A stretch of DNA of 24,194 nt from CAYWNA01 sp964459305 (lineage in GTDB: Bacteria > Planctomycetota > Planctomycetia > Pirellulales > Pirellulaceae). The notes under the pieces were generated by a model. That model saw only the letters and a list, made by a program, of their open reading frames with translations. It was not told where the DNA came from and searched no databases. Positions 7,385 to 16,606 of the stretch are shown here, one piece after another; position 1 is the stretch's first letter, and every line of letters starts with the position of its first letter. The DNA is taken from NCBI GenBank assembly GCA_964459305.1, contig CAYWNA010000198.1, positions 1-24,194 on the forward strand, in the 5' to 3' direction. The position numbers and the translations under genes were made by a program.

Positions 7385-9163
7385 CTAGTCCCACCACCAG
7401 GCGTCGTGGGGCAGGTCCTTGGGAATCGAACCCGCACGCTCGGCCTGGAGCGTCCCGTAGTCGTCGACCTTGATGGCCGGTTTCTGCACAAACTTGCTCG
7501 GATCTACCGAAACGCCGCCACTGATGCCGGCGAGGATGTGCTTGCCATGAATCAAGCGGTGGTTGATGACCGTTTCCACGTCGGTTGGTGCTGGCCCCGT
7601 TTCGACGTGGTACCTCTCCGGGTCGCCGAAGTGCACGAGGTGCCAGCCAACTTGTCCAGGTAGATCTTCGGCTGCGATCAGCGCGGCGACCAAGGCCAGA
7701 TCGAACACGTTTTGCAGCTCGGTGTAGATCGGATATTTGGCGGCTAACGCCGGGAAGTGTTTCGTAAAACTGTGGGCGAATTGTTCATTCAACTCGTCGG
7801 ATTTTCCGGTGTGGATCCGATCGCCACGTTCGGTGAGCATTTCGTTTTCGCTGAGCACCTTGACGCCCTGGCCTTTCAGTTCGAAGGCGTCTCGGGCTGG
7901 AGTGGCCTGCAGCGCACTATAGTCCATGGTGAACCACCACCGCAGGACACTCATGGGTGGAGGCGCAGAGCCTGCGGGGACGACGATCGAGTCGAGGTAG
8001 CTGGTCACTCCGAAAACGCCTTCCTCCAACCCCATTCCGACCAGTTTCATGCGGTAGTCGGCTTCGACGATCACGCGAGCCGCCCGCGTGCCGGGATCGA
8101 TCCCCTGAACCTCGATTTCCTGCTTGCCGACATGATCCCGTACCTTTCGCAGCCAGGTTTCGCGCGCTCGCCGCCCCTCGCGCAACGTATTCTTGGCCGA
8201 TTCGTTCAGGAACGCCTGGGCGGCGGCAAGATTCTGACGCCGAGGCGTAATCGAGCAGGTGAACCGGCCGCCGTTCGAGAGCGCGTTTCTAAGCACAACG
8301 ACGAAGTCGTCCAAGTGTAGAACCGGCCGCGCCGTGTCGACACTGACCTTCCGCCCTTCCGCATCGGCCGTCCAATCACCAGCCGGTCCAGCAATCACGA
8401 TGTCGCGAGTTTCGGGGTAGATGAACACATATTGGACCTTCTGCAGGCCGCCGAGCGTTCTCATCGTCTCGGTTGGCGGTTTGCCCAATGCCCCCCGCAT
8501 CTGCAGCTGTTTCTCCAATCGCACGAGCGAGACTTTGCGCAAGGTCGATTTCTTCCGAACGTCCTGATTGCCGCACGACTGGCGTGCCGCCTGGCGAACA
8601 AAGGCGAGATTACGCCCGCCATCCGCGATCGCAATGCGTCTCATCAACCCGCCAGTGTCCACGTAAACGCCCCCAGGGAAGGAATCGATGGCTCCAGGTC
8701 CTCCAACCGTGTCCCAGCTCTGCGGTGCGATGGTCGAAGTGACAAGATCGATGAGCGTATCGAAGTCTGCTTGCGTGGCGCCGCCTCGGGCCGGCCAACC
8801 ACGAACTAACTGCCCCCCGATCTGGTCGACCGCACCACTGCGCAGCCGATCGTCGGTCATCGATCCAACTGTTCCCAGGGCTGCATTCTGCGCCCCCCCG
8901 CCAGCCTGGGCATTCGCGATTGCCGCCAACATCCGATCTCGCTGGGCGGGATCGGGCAACGCGCGGGCCAGTGCCAAGGCCGGGCCAAACTCCCCGGCAT
9001 CGAGGTGCGCGTTAATCTGCGCTGGGACATTTCCGCCAACTTGCGCCACGGCCGGTGATATCACGACCGGCATCAGGCCGAATGCCAGAGCCGCAAGCCG
9101 CAACGCCGCCCAAATGTGCGGTCTGGGGAAAAGAAGACTCTTGGCCACGGGGATTACCAACAT
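7385..9163 (-). CDS. Exported DUF1598-like planctomycete protein
   Basis: This 592-residue protein begins with a long signal peptide (hydrophobic core about residues 18-36, cleavage probably after AVA at 40). Residues 134-175 form a secretin-like module with the motif S-W-D-T-V-G-G-P-G-A-I, also found in the protein at 21066-22790. The region from about 290 to 580 resembles DUF1598, a domain known essentially from planctomycetes, including YRMKLVGMGLEEGVFGVTSYL and an H-L-V-H-F-G segment; this name is from memory and was not searched. The role is unknown, but the protein is probably periplasmic. ATG 9163 was chosen over the upstream TTG because AGGAGG sits 6 bases before it. It is divergent from the OmpA-like gene, sharing a 219-base promoter region. 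Confidence 0.78.
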   Translation of the reverse strand: MLVIPVAKSLLFPRPHIWAALRLAALAFGLMPVVISPAVAQVGGNVPAQINAHLDAGEFGPALALARALPDPAQRDRMLAAIANAQAGGGAQNAALGTVGSMTDDRLRSGAVDQIGGQLVRGWPARGGATQADFDTLIDLVTSTIAPQSWDTVGGPGAIDSFPGGVYVDTGGLMRRIAIADGGRNLAFVRQAARQSCGNQDVRKKSTLRKVSLVRLEKQLQMRGALGKPPTETMRTLGGLQKVQYVFIYPETRDIVIAGPAGDWTADAEGRKVSVDTARPVLHLDDFVVVLRNALSNGGRFTCSITPRRQNLAAAQAFLNESAKNTLREGRRARETWLRKVRDHVGKQEIEVQGIDPGTRAARVIVEADYRMKLVGMGLEEGVFGVTSYLDSIVVPAGSAPPPMSVLRWWFTMDYSALQATPARDAFELKGQGVKVLSENEMLTERGDRIHTGKSDELNEQFAHSFTKHFPALAAKYPIYTELQNVFDLALVAALIAAEDLPGQVGWHLVHFGDPERYHVETGPAPTDVETVINHRLIHGKHILAGISGGVSVDPSKFVQKPAIKVDDYGTLQAERAGSIPKDLPHDAWWWD

Positions 9164-9382
9164 ATCGTTCCTCCTCAAACCCCGAAGCCCCTGGTGCGTC
9201 GGGTCGGTCCTTTTTCAGCATGGCATATTCGGGACCAGAAAGTCAAGCAGCTTTTCGGCTTGCAGGCAGGCTAGCAGTGGAAGATTCGATCTTGCTCGCG
9301 ATTTCGCTGGCTGATAGTATCCCGCGGCCTACATCTAGGAACTTCTATCTTTCTTGGGGTTATCGAGCAGGAGATGATCGCT

Positions 9383-10207
9383 ATGCGACGGCCGGCAAAC
9401 GGCATGTGGTCGTTGGTCCTTGCGGGCTTGGCAGCGGCTGGGTGCAATCAGAATCCATACGCGTCACCACAGCAAATGGCCGCGTGGCAGCAGCAGGCGC
9501 TCGCTCCGCAACAAGCTCAGGTTCATGACACGAACCGCCGGGCGGACGCGTTGGACGCAAATAACCGTGACCTCCATGCCCAACTCGCCCAATCGCGTCA
9601 GCAGGTGGACTTGCTCCGGGAGCAAGTGGCCCTGCTGCAGAAACAGCTCGGCGAGACGGCAGGCCGAATGAAGGAGATGCATCTGGCCAAGGAGGAAGCC
9701 GAAAAGAAATATCAAACGCTCGAAGCCTCCACGACTCGCCGCGGCGGCGCGATAATCACCGCAAACAATAGCACGCGTGGATCGTTGCGGGTGATCGAGA
9801 TCCCCGGACTGAACGTGCGCCAAGAGGGCAATACCATTCGCATCCAATTGCCTTCGGATCAGTTGTTTGCCGCCGGCACCTCCCAGATGGTTGGCAGCGC
9901 TTTTCCGATTCTTGATCAAGTGGCCAACGAAATCGCTCGCAATTACCCAAAACAATTGATCGGTATCGAGGGGCACACGGACGGCTCCCCGGTTTTTGGT
10001 GGCACGAGCAACCATCAACTTGCTGCGGCTCAGGCCATGGCCGTCTTCGACCAGTTCACACGACGCAACCGCCTACCGCCTGGTCAGTTCTTCGTGTCCG
10101 CACAGGGCTCCAACCGGCCCTTAAGTCCTAATGCCACCCAGGCAGGGCGAGCTCAGAACCGTCGCGTCGAGTTGGTTGTCTCTTCTGAGACCATCGACGC
10201 GAGCTAA
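9383..10207 (+). CDS. OmpA/Pal-like peptidoglycan-binding lipoprotein
   Basis: This 274-residue protein has a lipoprotein signal (LVLAGLAAAGC, lipidated Cys at 21), then a Gln-rich linker and a coiled coil (about residues 40-120, with heptads rich in Leu, Gln and Arg). A C-terminal OmpA domain follows at about 140-270. The peptidoglycan-binding signature is clear: G-H-T-D in IGIEGHTDGSP, then Ala/Leu-rich helices, and N-R-R-V-E-L near the end. It should tether the outer membrane to the cell wall, as Pal does. The start is ATG 9383, with AGGAG 9 bases upstream; ATG 9374, three codons earlier, is only just downstream of the same AGGAG. It is monocistronic as far as can be seen. Confidence 0.9.
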   Translation: MRRPANGMWSLVLAGLAAAGCNQNPYASPQQMAAWQQQALAPQQAQVHDTNRRADALDANNRDLHAQLAQSRQQVDLLREQVALLQKQLGETAGRMKEMHLAKEEAEKKYQTLEASTTRRGGAIITANNSTRGSLRVIEIPGLNVRQEGNTIRIQLPSDQLFAAGTSQMVGSAFPILDQVANEIARNYPKQLIGIEGHTDGSPVFGGTSNHQLAAAQAMAVFDQFTRRNRLPPGQFFVSAQGSNRPLSPNATQAGRAQNRRVELVVSSETIDAS

Positions 10208-10417
10208 CCTCCATCCTCGCAGCGACATGCCGCTCACGCCGCGGTAGATCCACGCCGCCCCCAGCCAGGGCCATCTAACTGTCCCAGGCCCTGCAAGCCG
10301 GATGGGCATGCTGGGCAACGTGCATGTGGATAGCAGCTCTACGCCATGCGTGCAAGCCGCATGCCTCACGGCCTGATTTGCGGGAAAAACCAGGTTTAGC
10401 TCGGGCTTATTGGCGGT

Positions 10418-10446
10418 TTGACAATCTTCCTAGCCCACATGATGAT
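10418..10446 (+). promoter_or_regulatory. Candidate sigma-70-type promoter of the ECF sigma gene
   Basis: A perfect TTGACA at 10418-10423 is followed by a 17-base spacer and GATGAT at 10441-10446, which matches TATAAT at 4 of 6 positions. Transcription would begin near 10453, leaving a leader of about 35 bases. No extra operator-like repeat is seen. Confidence 0.45.
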
Positions 10447-10487
10447 AGTTGTAACGGGGTCCGCGTTCCGTTCGTTTGGAGTTAGTG

Positions 10488-11054
10488 TTGAAAGACGAAT
10501 CGCAGTTGATCGACGAAGCGCTCGAAGGCAACTCTGCCGCGTTCGGGGACTTGGTGCGACGCTATCAGGACCGGCTGTACAGTGCCGTGGTTCACATCGT
10601 CGGTTGCCGTTCCGAGGCGGAGGACGTTGTGCAGGACGCCTTCGTCCAGGCATTCGTTAAGCTGAAGACCTTCAAACGAAACAGCAAATTCTACACGTGG
10701 CTCTATCGAATTGCTTTCAACGTCTCGATCAGTCGACGCCGCCGGAGGAAGATCGAAGTCTCCGTCGAACAGAACCGCGACGCTACGGGCGACGAGCCGT
10801 TGGACCAAAGCGACTCGCCAAGCGAGCCGATTGAGCGGGCCGAGCGCCAGGAGAAGCTTCAGCAGGCGATGCAGATGCTGACCGAGGAGCATCGCACGAT
10901 TGTTGTTCTGCGACACATGGAGGAATGCGCCTACGAAGAAATCGCACAGATTCTAGATATCTCGGTGGGAACTGTCCGCAGCCGGCTCCATCGGGCAAGA
11001 GCCCAACTGCTGGAAAACTTGAAGGAAATCATGCCGGAAGAAGTGTCCAGCTAG
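10488..11054 (+). CDS. ECF (RpoE-type) RNA polymerase sigma factor
   Basis: This protein of about 188 residues is a complete extracytoplasmic-function sigma factor. Region 2 contains Y-Q-D-R-L-Y, then E-A-E-D-V-V-Q-D-A-F and F-Y-T-W-L-Y-R-I-A-F-N, for core binding and -10 recognition. A charged linker follows. Region 4 (LTEEHRTIVVLRHMEE, then YEEIAQILDISVGTVRSRLHRARAQL) forms the helix-turn-helix for -35 recognition. No ATG is available: TTG 10488 fits best because GGAG lies 6 bases upstream, while GTG 10485 and TTG 10476 are alternatives. No anti-sigma gene follows; the next gene is convergent, and its stop codon abuts this one with no gap. The anti-sigma-like gene 5 kb to the left may or may not be its partner. 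Confidence 0.9.
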   Translation: MKDESQLIDEALEGNSAAFGDLVRRYQDRLYSAVVHIVGCRSEAEDVVQDAFVQAFVKLKTFKRNSKFYTWLYRIAFNVSISRRRRRKIEVSVEQNRDATGDEPLDQSDSPSEPIERAERQEKLQQAMQMLTEEHRTIVVLRHMEECAYEEIAQILDISVGTVRSRLHRARAQLLENLKEIMPEEVSS

Positions 11055-13562
11055 TCAATCCGGCCAAGGCTGCAGACGCCACGCTTGGACGTCAACTCTA
11101 CCGTCTTCGATCACAATGCGAACCGCGCCATCTTTCGCCGTATGCAAAACCCGTCCTCCTGCTTCGCCATAGGCCCGACGGACTGCCGGATTGTCTTCTT
11201 CAGGCCCTCCACTCACGATCGCCCACTCGGGCGTGGACCAGGCGGCAAGGCTGACACTGCGGATGCTCCCGTGATGTGGAGTTAGTACGACATCGAAATC
11301 CACTGGCTCTTCCGCCAAGACGTCGTCCAGCCCCGGCGACTCAAGATCACCGGGCAGCAGGATTCGCTTTCCTTCATGATCGACGGCCAGCACGATACTG
11401 TTCGCATTGTCGCCGCCGACAACGCCTCGCATGGGAGGATGTAGGACCTCGATTTGCGTCGCCCCCCCTACGTTCAAGCGGTCTGGCGAGTAGATTTGCC
11501 GAATCGGGACGTTGGCTTCCTCGATCGCATCGCGCAGTGCGCCCAGGGATGCGCCTTCTTCCTCGAACATGAAGGGCGATACGTAGACTACGCCGACCGA
11601 AAACCTCTCGAACAATTCGGGCAGCGAGTTGTAGTGGTCGGCGTCGGCGTGGGTCAGAACTACGGCGTCCACATGGGAGATCCGGCGTGACCACAGAAAT
11701 GCCGAGAGCGAGCGAGCTCCCGATACGGGAGACCCCATGCGGCCGGCATCGCACATCAAGAGTCGCCCATCGGGCAATTCCAGAACGGCGCAAGCACCAT
11801 GGCCAACGGCAAGGAACGTGCACGTCAGTCGGTTGTCGCCGTCGGCGCGCACCAGACGGTCCTTGACGACGGACGTACACACGCCAACAGCGATCCAGCC
11901 CGCCAAAATCGCTGCGCACCAACGCCGGGGCGGCCGGTACCGAGGGAAAGCGACAAGAGCCGCCAGTCCGCCGTAGAAAACAATCACCCACCACGTCGGA
12001 GGGCCCGAAGCCCAGAAATGACTCCCCTCGACTCGATGTGCGTAGCTGACGGTACTCTCAAGCGCCCCAAGACTCGCGTTGCACACACAGCCGCACACAT
12101 GTCCTACCGGAGGAAGCAACCAGCCGAACAGAAGGACCCCGAATCCTGAAAACAGAGCGATCGCCACGGGGAGCCAAACCAACGGATTCAGCAGCAATGC
12201 GATGGGTGAAACCAGATGAAACCGGTACATGGTCAGCGGCAGGGCCGCCAACCAGATCAGCGCACTAATCGCACACAAAGACCCTCCGGCGGACATGAAG
12301 CGGCGCCACGCACGTAGGTACCACGGTCGCGTCCGAGCGATCAGGCGGTCTAACGGATCCTCCGGTCCAGGCGCCAGAAAAAAGGGGCCAAAGAAGGAGA
12401 TTGTTGCTACGGCTAGGAACGAGAGCTGTGCGCCGACCCTGAAGAGATTCGCCGGGTTCCACGCCAGCAATACCAAAGCGGCCGCGGCCAGCGTGTTGAA
12501 AACGGAACCGTGGCGCCCGGAGAACCTCGCGACGCAGAATACCACAACCAGGATGGTTGCACGGGTCACCGGTGGCCGGGCATCCGTGAGAAGCGCGTAG
12601 ATGATCACAAAGATGGCTGCCGCCAACAGCGCCGTGCGTCGCCGCACGGCGAACAACCGAGTCGCCCACCAGAAGCCGCATGCCAGGATACCGACGTGAA
12701 GCCCGGAAATCGCCAGCAAATGGATGGTGCCTGTGGTGAAGAACTCTTCCGTACGATCCGGCGACAACTGTTCCCGCGCACCGAGCAACACGGCTGCCGC
12801 CAGTTTGGCCTGACGACGCTGCAGATACCTGTGGAGCAGATCATTCGAGCGATCACGTATTCCACCCAGTAGTCGCCGCCAACTTAGGATTGGCCCGCGC
12901 GAAACCACGGCAACCGTGTCGGGATGGCGTGTCCACAAATCGAACAGTTGTCGCTGTGTCCTTCGATGCCGAGAAAAATCGAACTCGCCCGGGTTTCCCG
13001 GCGGTGACGGCCTTGCGAAGAAGGCGAACACTCGCACTCGATCGGCGGCCTTCACGCCGAGCAGGTGACCATCGACCAGCAGCTCCGCTTTCCCGGAAGC
13101 GTGTCGCCAGCGATCCCCATCGCGAACTCGTATCGCGCGGACCGCCAATCGGGTGCGGTCGCCAATGGGCACCGCACGCATCGCATCATCCGGCGGCGCC
13201 GGAACGCGACGCGGCGACTTCAGCACGAGAGCCTCCACGCAAACCGGCTGCGGTGTCTCGGTGGCCGCACGACCCAATTCATCGCTGGGGTACAGACTCC
13301 AATAGCAGTGATGCCAGGCCCCGCCGATTGCCGCCGCCGAGGCCAGCAACATCATCGCCGAGCATCGCTCGAGACCCACCAGCCACAACAACAACCAACA
13401 CACAAATGAGCTAATGGCAACGGTCAACCACGCGGACGCCGGGATTTCCTCATACCGGTCCACAATGATACCCGCGCTGACGGCAGCCAGTAGCACCACC
13501 AGCGGCTGAATCCGACCGCTGACCGATTGTTGGGCGTTTTCCTTGGCGGCTGCGTTGGACAT
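11055..13562 (-). CDS. comEC: ComEC/Rec2 family DNA-uptake channel protein
   Basis: This 835-residue protein has the full ComEC/Rec2 layout. Two N-terminal membrane helices lead into a DUF4131-like soluble domain, then a competence domain of many membrane helices (with HLLAISGLHVGIL at its start). A C-terminal metallo-beta-lactamase-like domain carries T-H-A-D-A-D-H (about residues 636-642), L-P-G-D and P-H-H-G-S (about 760). ComEC forms the inner-membrane channel that takes in single-stranded DNA during transformation, and the C-terminal domain is thought to be a nuclease. The frame is open to 13673, but 13562 is the better start because the EF-G terminator lies in the upstream part. Its ribosome binding site is weak. 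No other competence genes are here. Confidence 0.88.
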   Translation of the reverse strand: MSNAAAKENAQQSVSGRIQPLVVLLAAVSAGIIVDRYEEIPASAWLTVAISSFVCWLLLWLVGLERCSAMMLLASAAAIGGAWHHCYWSLYPSDELGRAATETPQPVCVEALVLKSPRRVPAPPDDAMRAVPIGDRTRLAVRAIRVRDGDRWRHASGKAELLVDGHLLGVKAADRVRVFAFFARPSPPGNPGEFDFSRHRRTQRQLFDLWTRHPDTVAVVSRGPILSWRRLLGGIRDRSNDLLHRYLQRRQAKLAAAVLLGAREQLSPDRTEEFFTTGTIHLLAISGLHVGILACGFWWATRLFAVRRRTALLAAAIFVIIYALLTDARPPVTRATILVVVFCVARFSGRHGSVFNTLAAAALVLLAWNPANLFRVGAQLSFLAVATISFFGPFFLAPGPEDPLDRLIARTRPWYLRAWRRFMSAGGSLCAISALIWLAALPLTMYRFHLVSPIALLLNPLVWLPVAIALFSGFGVLLFGWLLPPVGHVCGCVCNASLGALESTVSYAHRVEGSHFWASGPPTWWVIVFYGGLAALVAFPRYRPPRRWCAAILAGWIAVGVCTSVVKDRLVRADGDNRLTCTFLAVGHGACAVLELPDGRLLMCDAGRMGSPVSGARSLSAFLWSRRISHVDAVVLTHADADHYNSLPELFERFSVGVVYVSPFMFEEEGASLGALRDAIEEANVPIRQIYSPDRLNVGGATQIEVLHPPMRGVVGGDNANSIVLAVDHEGKRILLPGDLESPGLDDVLAEEPVDFDVVLTPHHGSIRSVSLAAWSTPEWAIVSGGPEEDNPAVRRAYGEAGGRVLHTAKDGAVRIVIEDGRVDVQAWRLQPWPD

Positions 13563-13598
13563 GCCCACATTCGATAGCACGTACTTCGTCTTGTCAAC

Positions 13599-13625
13599 AA
13601 AAAAGCCGCTGGCGGGCAGCGGCTT
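13599..13625 (-). terminator. Intrinsic terminator of the EF-G-like gene
   Basis: Read on the minus strand, an 8-bp stem (AAGCCGCT with AGCGGCTT, 13618-13625 and 13603-13610) with a 7-base loop is followed by a T6 run and GTTG. It lies 32 bases after the EF-G-like stop codon and upstream of the comEC start, which argues that comEC has its own promoter or depends on read-through. Confidence 0.85.
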
Positions 13626-13656
13626 CGCTCGTTCGTCGCGAATTGTACTGTTGAGG

Positions 13657-15753
13657 TTAGTCCTCCTCCTCATCCTTTAGCTTGGCCTTGGCCATGATCT
13701 CCTGCTGGACGTTGGGGGGCATGACGTCGTAGTGGCTGAACTCCATGCTGTAGCTGCCTTGGCCGCCCGTCATGCTGGAGAGTGTGCGAGAGTAAGTGGT
13801 TACTTCGCGCAACGGGATTTCTGCGTGGACGGTTTGCAGGTTTCCACCCGCCGCGTCGCTGCCGAGCACTCGGCCGCCGCGTCCCGACATGTCGCTGTAC
13901 ACGTCGCCCACACTACTCTCCGGCACCGTCACGTCCATCTTCACGACCGGCTCCAGCAGGCACGGACGGGCTTTCTCGAAGACTTGCCTGAAGGCCATTC
14001 GAGCCGCTGTCTTGAAGGCGGTTTCCGAGCTGTCCACGTCGTGGTGCTTGCCGAAGTGGACCTCGACACAGACATCCTGCACCATGTAGCCCGCGATCAC
14101 GCCACCGACCAGTCGCTCTCTGAAGCCCTTTTCCACGGCGGGCATGAAATTGCTGGGAATCACGCCACCTACCACCGAGTCGACCCACAGGAAATTGTGC
14201 GCCTCGTCGTAGTGGTGTTTTTTCATCTGGGGGAATCGCTGTTTAGTGGCATACCCCTCGACATCCGTGCCTCGCGGGAACGGCCACATCCGGATGTGCA
14301 CCTCGCCGAACTGCCCGCGGCCGCCCGTTTGCTTCTTGTGGCGATAACTTCCGTCGGAGGACGCTTTGATCGTTTCACGGTAGGGGATTTTCGGTTCCTT
14401 GGTTTCTACCTCCAACTTGTCGCGGCGCTGCAGCCTTTCACGAATGATGGTCAGGTGCAGTTCGCTCATGCCGGTCATGACCAGTTCCTTGGTCTGGGCG
14501 TCCCGGTCGATTTTTACGGTCGGGTCTTCCAGGGCCACCTTGTTCAGCGCACCGGACAGCTTCGTTTCGTCGCCACGGCTCTTCGGCGAAACGGCCAGGC
14601 CAACCATCGGCGTGGGAAATTTGATCGCTGGCAGTGCGTATTCGCCGAGCGATGAACCGGTCTGTAGTTCCTCCATTTTCGCGACCGCCACGATGTCGCC
14701 AGGTCCCGCTTCGTCCACCGGAGATGTGTCGCTGGCTTGCACGCGCAGCAACTGCCCCATTTTTACTCCCTTGCGGGACGTGGAAGCGGGCACATTCTGG
14801 TCCTTCTTCAGTACGCCGGAATAGATGCGGATGAAACTCAACTTCTGCACGAACGGATCGATTCGGGTCTTGAATACTTGGGCGACGAGTGGACCATCGG
14901 CCTTGGATTCGACGTCGACCTCCTCGCCATCCTTGGTCGCCTTTCGGGCAACTTCAGAGGGTGCCAGGCCGCACATAGCCACGGCGTCCAGCAATTCGGT
15001 CAAGCCCACTTCGGTCTTGCCGGAACAGCATAGTATCGGGACTAGGCTGCCTTCTGCCACCGCGCGGACGATCAGCCCGGAGAGTTCTTCGTCGGTCGGC
15101 GGTTCGCCTTCGAAATAGCGTTCCATCACCCCTTCGTCGACCTCGATGATTGACTCGATCAGCGGCTCGTGGACTTCGTTCGGATCCACCAACGCTCCGC
15201 TGGTGTCGTCCGGCACTCTCAACGTGCTGACGACGCCCTTGAAATCGGCACCCTGCCCAACCGGAACATTCAGCAGCACGCATTTCGTGCCCCACAACTC
15301 TCGAATCGACTCGACAACCGCTGGAAAATCGATGTTGTCGCCGTCCATCTTGTTGATAATGACCATCCGGCCCACGCCGGCTTTACCTGCTTCGTCGAAC
15401 ACTCGACGTGTATTGACTTCGATTCCCGATTGGGCGTTCACCACGATCGCCGCGGTGTCGACTCCTTGTAGGGCACCGATCGTCTGACCGATGAAATCCG
15501 GATAGCCGGGCGCGTCGATCGCGTTGAAAGACTTGCCAGCATGTTCGAAGTGGATGACGCTGGCCTCGATCGAGTAGTTGTGGTTCTTCTCCTCCGCATC
15601 GAAGTCGCAGATGCTGGTCCCGTCATCTACACTGGGACTTGCGTTGATTGTCTTGGTCACCACCAGCATCTTGTCGGCCAACGTCGTCTTGCCAGACGAG
15701 CCATGCCCACAGAGCACTAGGTTACGGATGTCTTCGACTTTCGCTTTCGCCAT
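13657..15753 (-). CDS. EF-G-like translational GTPase (EF-G2 type)
   Basis: This 698-residue protein covers all EF-G domains: the GTPase (about 1-280), domain II, and domains III-V with a typical RGGR segment (SDMSGRGGRVLG). EF-G moves tRNA and mRNA on the ribosome; the EF-G2-type paralogues are less well understood. The switch motifs differ from housekeeping EF-G: the P-loop is G-H-G-S-S-G-K-T-T (16-24), and the DTPGH motif is D-A-P-G-Y (80-84), putting Tyr where the catalytic His normally is. N-K-M-D (134-137) is normal. ATG 15753 has GAGGAA 8 bases upstream. The frame runs further to 15834, but that part overlaps a palindrome and is non-coding. A main fusA is expected elsewhere. hisA lies upstream. 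Confidence 0.9.
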   Translation of the reverse strand: MAKAKVEDIRNLVLCGHGSSGKTTLADKMLVVTKTINASPSVDDGTSICDFDAEEKNHNYSIEASVIHFEHAGKSFNAIDAPGYPDFIGQTIGALQGVDTAAIVVNAQSGIEVNTRRVFDEAGKAGVGRMVIINKMDGDNIDFPAVVESIRELWGTKCVLLNVPVGQGADFKGVVSTLRVPDDTSGALVDPNEVHEPLIESIIEVDEGVMERYFEGEPPTDEELSGLIVRAVAEGSLVPILCCSGKTEVGLTELLDAVAMCGLAPSEVARKATKDGEEVDVESKADGPLVAQVFKTRIDPFVQKLSFIRIYSGVLKKDQNVPASTSRKGVKMGQLLRVQASDTSPVDEAGPGDIVAVAKMEELQTGSSLGEYALPAIKFPTPMVGLAVSPKSRGDETKLSGALNKVALEDPTVKIDRDAQTKELVMTGMSELHLTIIRERLQRRDKLEVETKEPKIPYRETIKASSDGSYRHKKQTGGRGQFGEVHIRMWPFPRGTDVEGYATKQRFPQMKKHHYDEAHNFLWVDSVVGGVIPSNFMPAVEKGFRERLVGGVIAGYMVQDVCVEVHFGKHHDVDSSETAFKTAARMAFRQVFEKARPCLLEPVVKMDVTVPESSVGDVYSDMSGRGGRVLGSDAAGGNLQTVHAEIPLREVTTYSRTLSSMTGGQGSYSMEFSHYDVMPPNVQQEIMAKAKLKDEEED

Positions 15754-15815
15754 GCTGGATTCCTCGTCACTGTGCACGAAAATAGGTTGTTTCCATTTCG
15801 AGCCTTTGTAGATTC

Positions 15816-15862
15816 GGGCTTGCCCTGACGGCATTGTCGGGGCGCGCCGTCAGGGCAAGCCC
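15816..15862. repeat. 17-bp perfect palindrome between hisA and the EF-G-like gene
   Basis: Arms at 15816-15832 and 15846-15862 (GGGCTTGCCCTGACGGC and its complement) are perfect, with a 13-base loop. It lies 24 bases downstream of the hisA stop, so it probably acts as a hairpin terminator or 3'-end stabiliser, although no T run follows. The arm sequence differs from the REP-like family at 7261 and 18437. Confidence 0.75.
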
Positions 15863-15886
15863 TGCCCTGCGGCGATTCACATATAT

Positions 15887-16606
15887 TCACGAAATATCAG
15901 CGGCGCCCATCGCCTCCGCCAATGTAAGGCTTCCTTCGTACAATGCTCTCCCGATAATGCAGCCGGCAACGCCAATGCCAGCCAGACGCTCGACATCCTC
16001 GGCCGTCGTCACTCCGCCCGAAGCAATTACCGGTACGTCGACCGATTGCCTCATTTCTGCCATCGCATCGAAGTTCGGCCCAGACATCATGCCATCCTTT
16101 GCGATGTCGGTGTAGATGATCGCCGCGATCGGCTCTTCGGCCAACGATCCGGCCAGCGAGGTCGCTGAGACATCGCTCACCTCCAGCCATCCGTCCGTCG
16201 CGACGCGACCATCCCGAGCGTCGATTCCCGCCGCCAGCTTGTCGGGGAACTTCCGGCACATCGCACGAAACCACTCGGGATCTCTCAGTGCCTTGGTGCC
16301 GACGACCAACCGCGACAGCCCCAAGGAAAGCATCTCGCGGATCGTGTTCTCGTCCCGGACACCGCCTCCCAACTCACATGGAACATCCGCGGCTAACACA
16401 ATCGCTTCTACCGCGTCCCGATTGATGGATCGGCCGTCGCGTGCACCGTCCAAGTCAACCAAATGCAGATACTCGGCCCCCTCGGACCCCCATCGTCGGG
16501 CCATCGCCGCCGGGTCCTCACCAAAGACCGTCTCACGGCCGTAGTCGCCTTGTTCGAGACGTACACAGTTCCCACCGCGCAAATCGATGGCGGGCCAAAC
16601 CTGCAT
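15887..16606 (-). CDS. hisA: HisA, ProFAR isomerase
   Basis: This 239-residue (beta/alpha)8-barrel enzyme catalyses the fourth step of histidine synthesis, the Amadori isomerisation of ProFAR to PRFAR in the cytoplasm. The two catalytic aspartates are at D8 (PAIDLRGG) and D129 (AAGIDARDG). Phosphate-binding motifs are present: L-G-G-G-V-R (79-84) and T-D-I-A-K-D-G-M-M-S-G-P, with S-G-G-V near the end. ATG 16606 was chosen because the conserved MQVWPAIDL begins there and GGGAG lies about 9 bases upstream; the frame continues 43 codons further without domain support. No other his genes are adjacent, so the pathway is dispersed, as is usual in planctomycetes. Confidence 0.95.
   Translation of the reverse strand: MQVWPAIDLRGGNCVRLEQGDYGRETVFGEDPAAMARRWGSEGAEYLHLVDLDGARDGRSINRDAVEAIVLAADVPCELGGGVRDENTIREMLSLGLSRLVVGTKALRDPEWFRAMCRKFPDKLAAGIDARDGRVATDGWLEVSDVSATSLAGSLAEEPIAAIIYTDIAKDGMMSGPNFDAMAEMRQSVDVPVIASGGVTTAEDVERLAGIGVAGCIIGRALYEGSLTLAEAMGAADIS

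Noticed and set aside
3585..11054. The anti-sigma-like gene and the ECF sigma gene as one regulatory pair
   Set aside because: They are 5 kb apart on opposite strands with several unrelated genes between; pairing cannot be supported from sequence.
13563..13673. N-terminal extension of ComEC
   Set aside because: It contains the EF-G terminator hairpin and overlaps the EF-G-like 3' end, and it lacks family similarity.
15754..15834. N-terminal extension of the EF-G-like protein
   Set aside because: It overlaps part of the 17-bp palindrome, and the internal ATG 15753 has a good ribosome binding site and starts the family N terminus.
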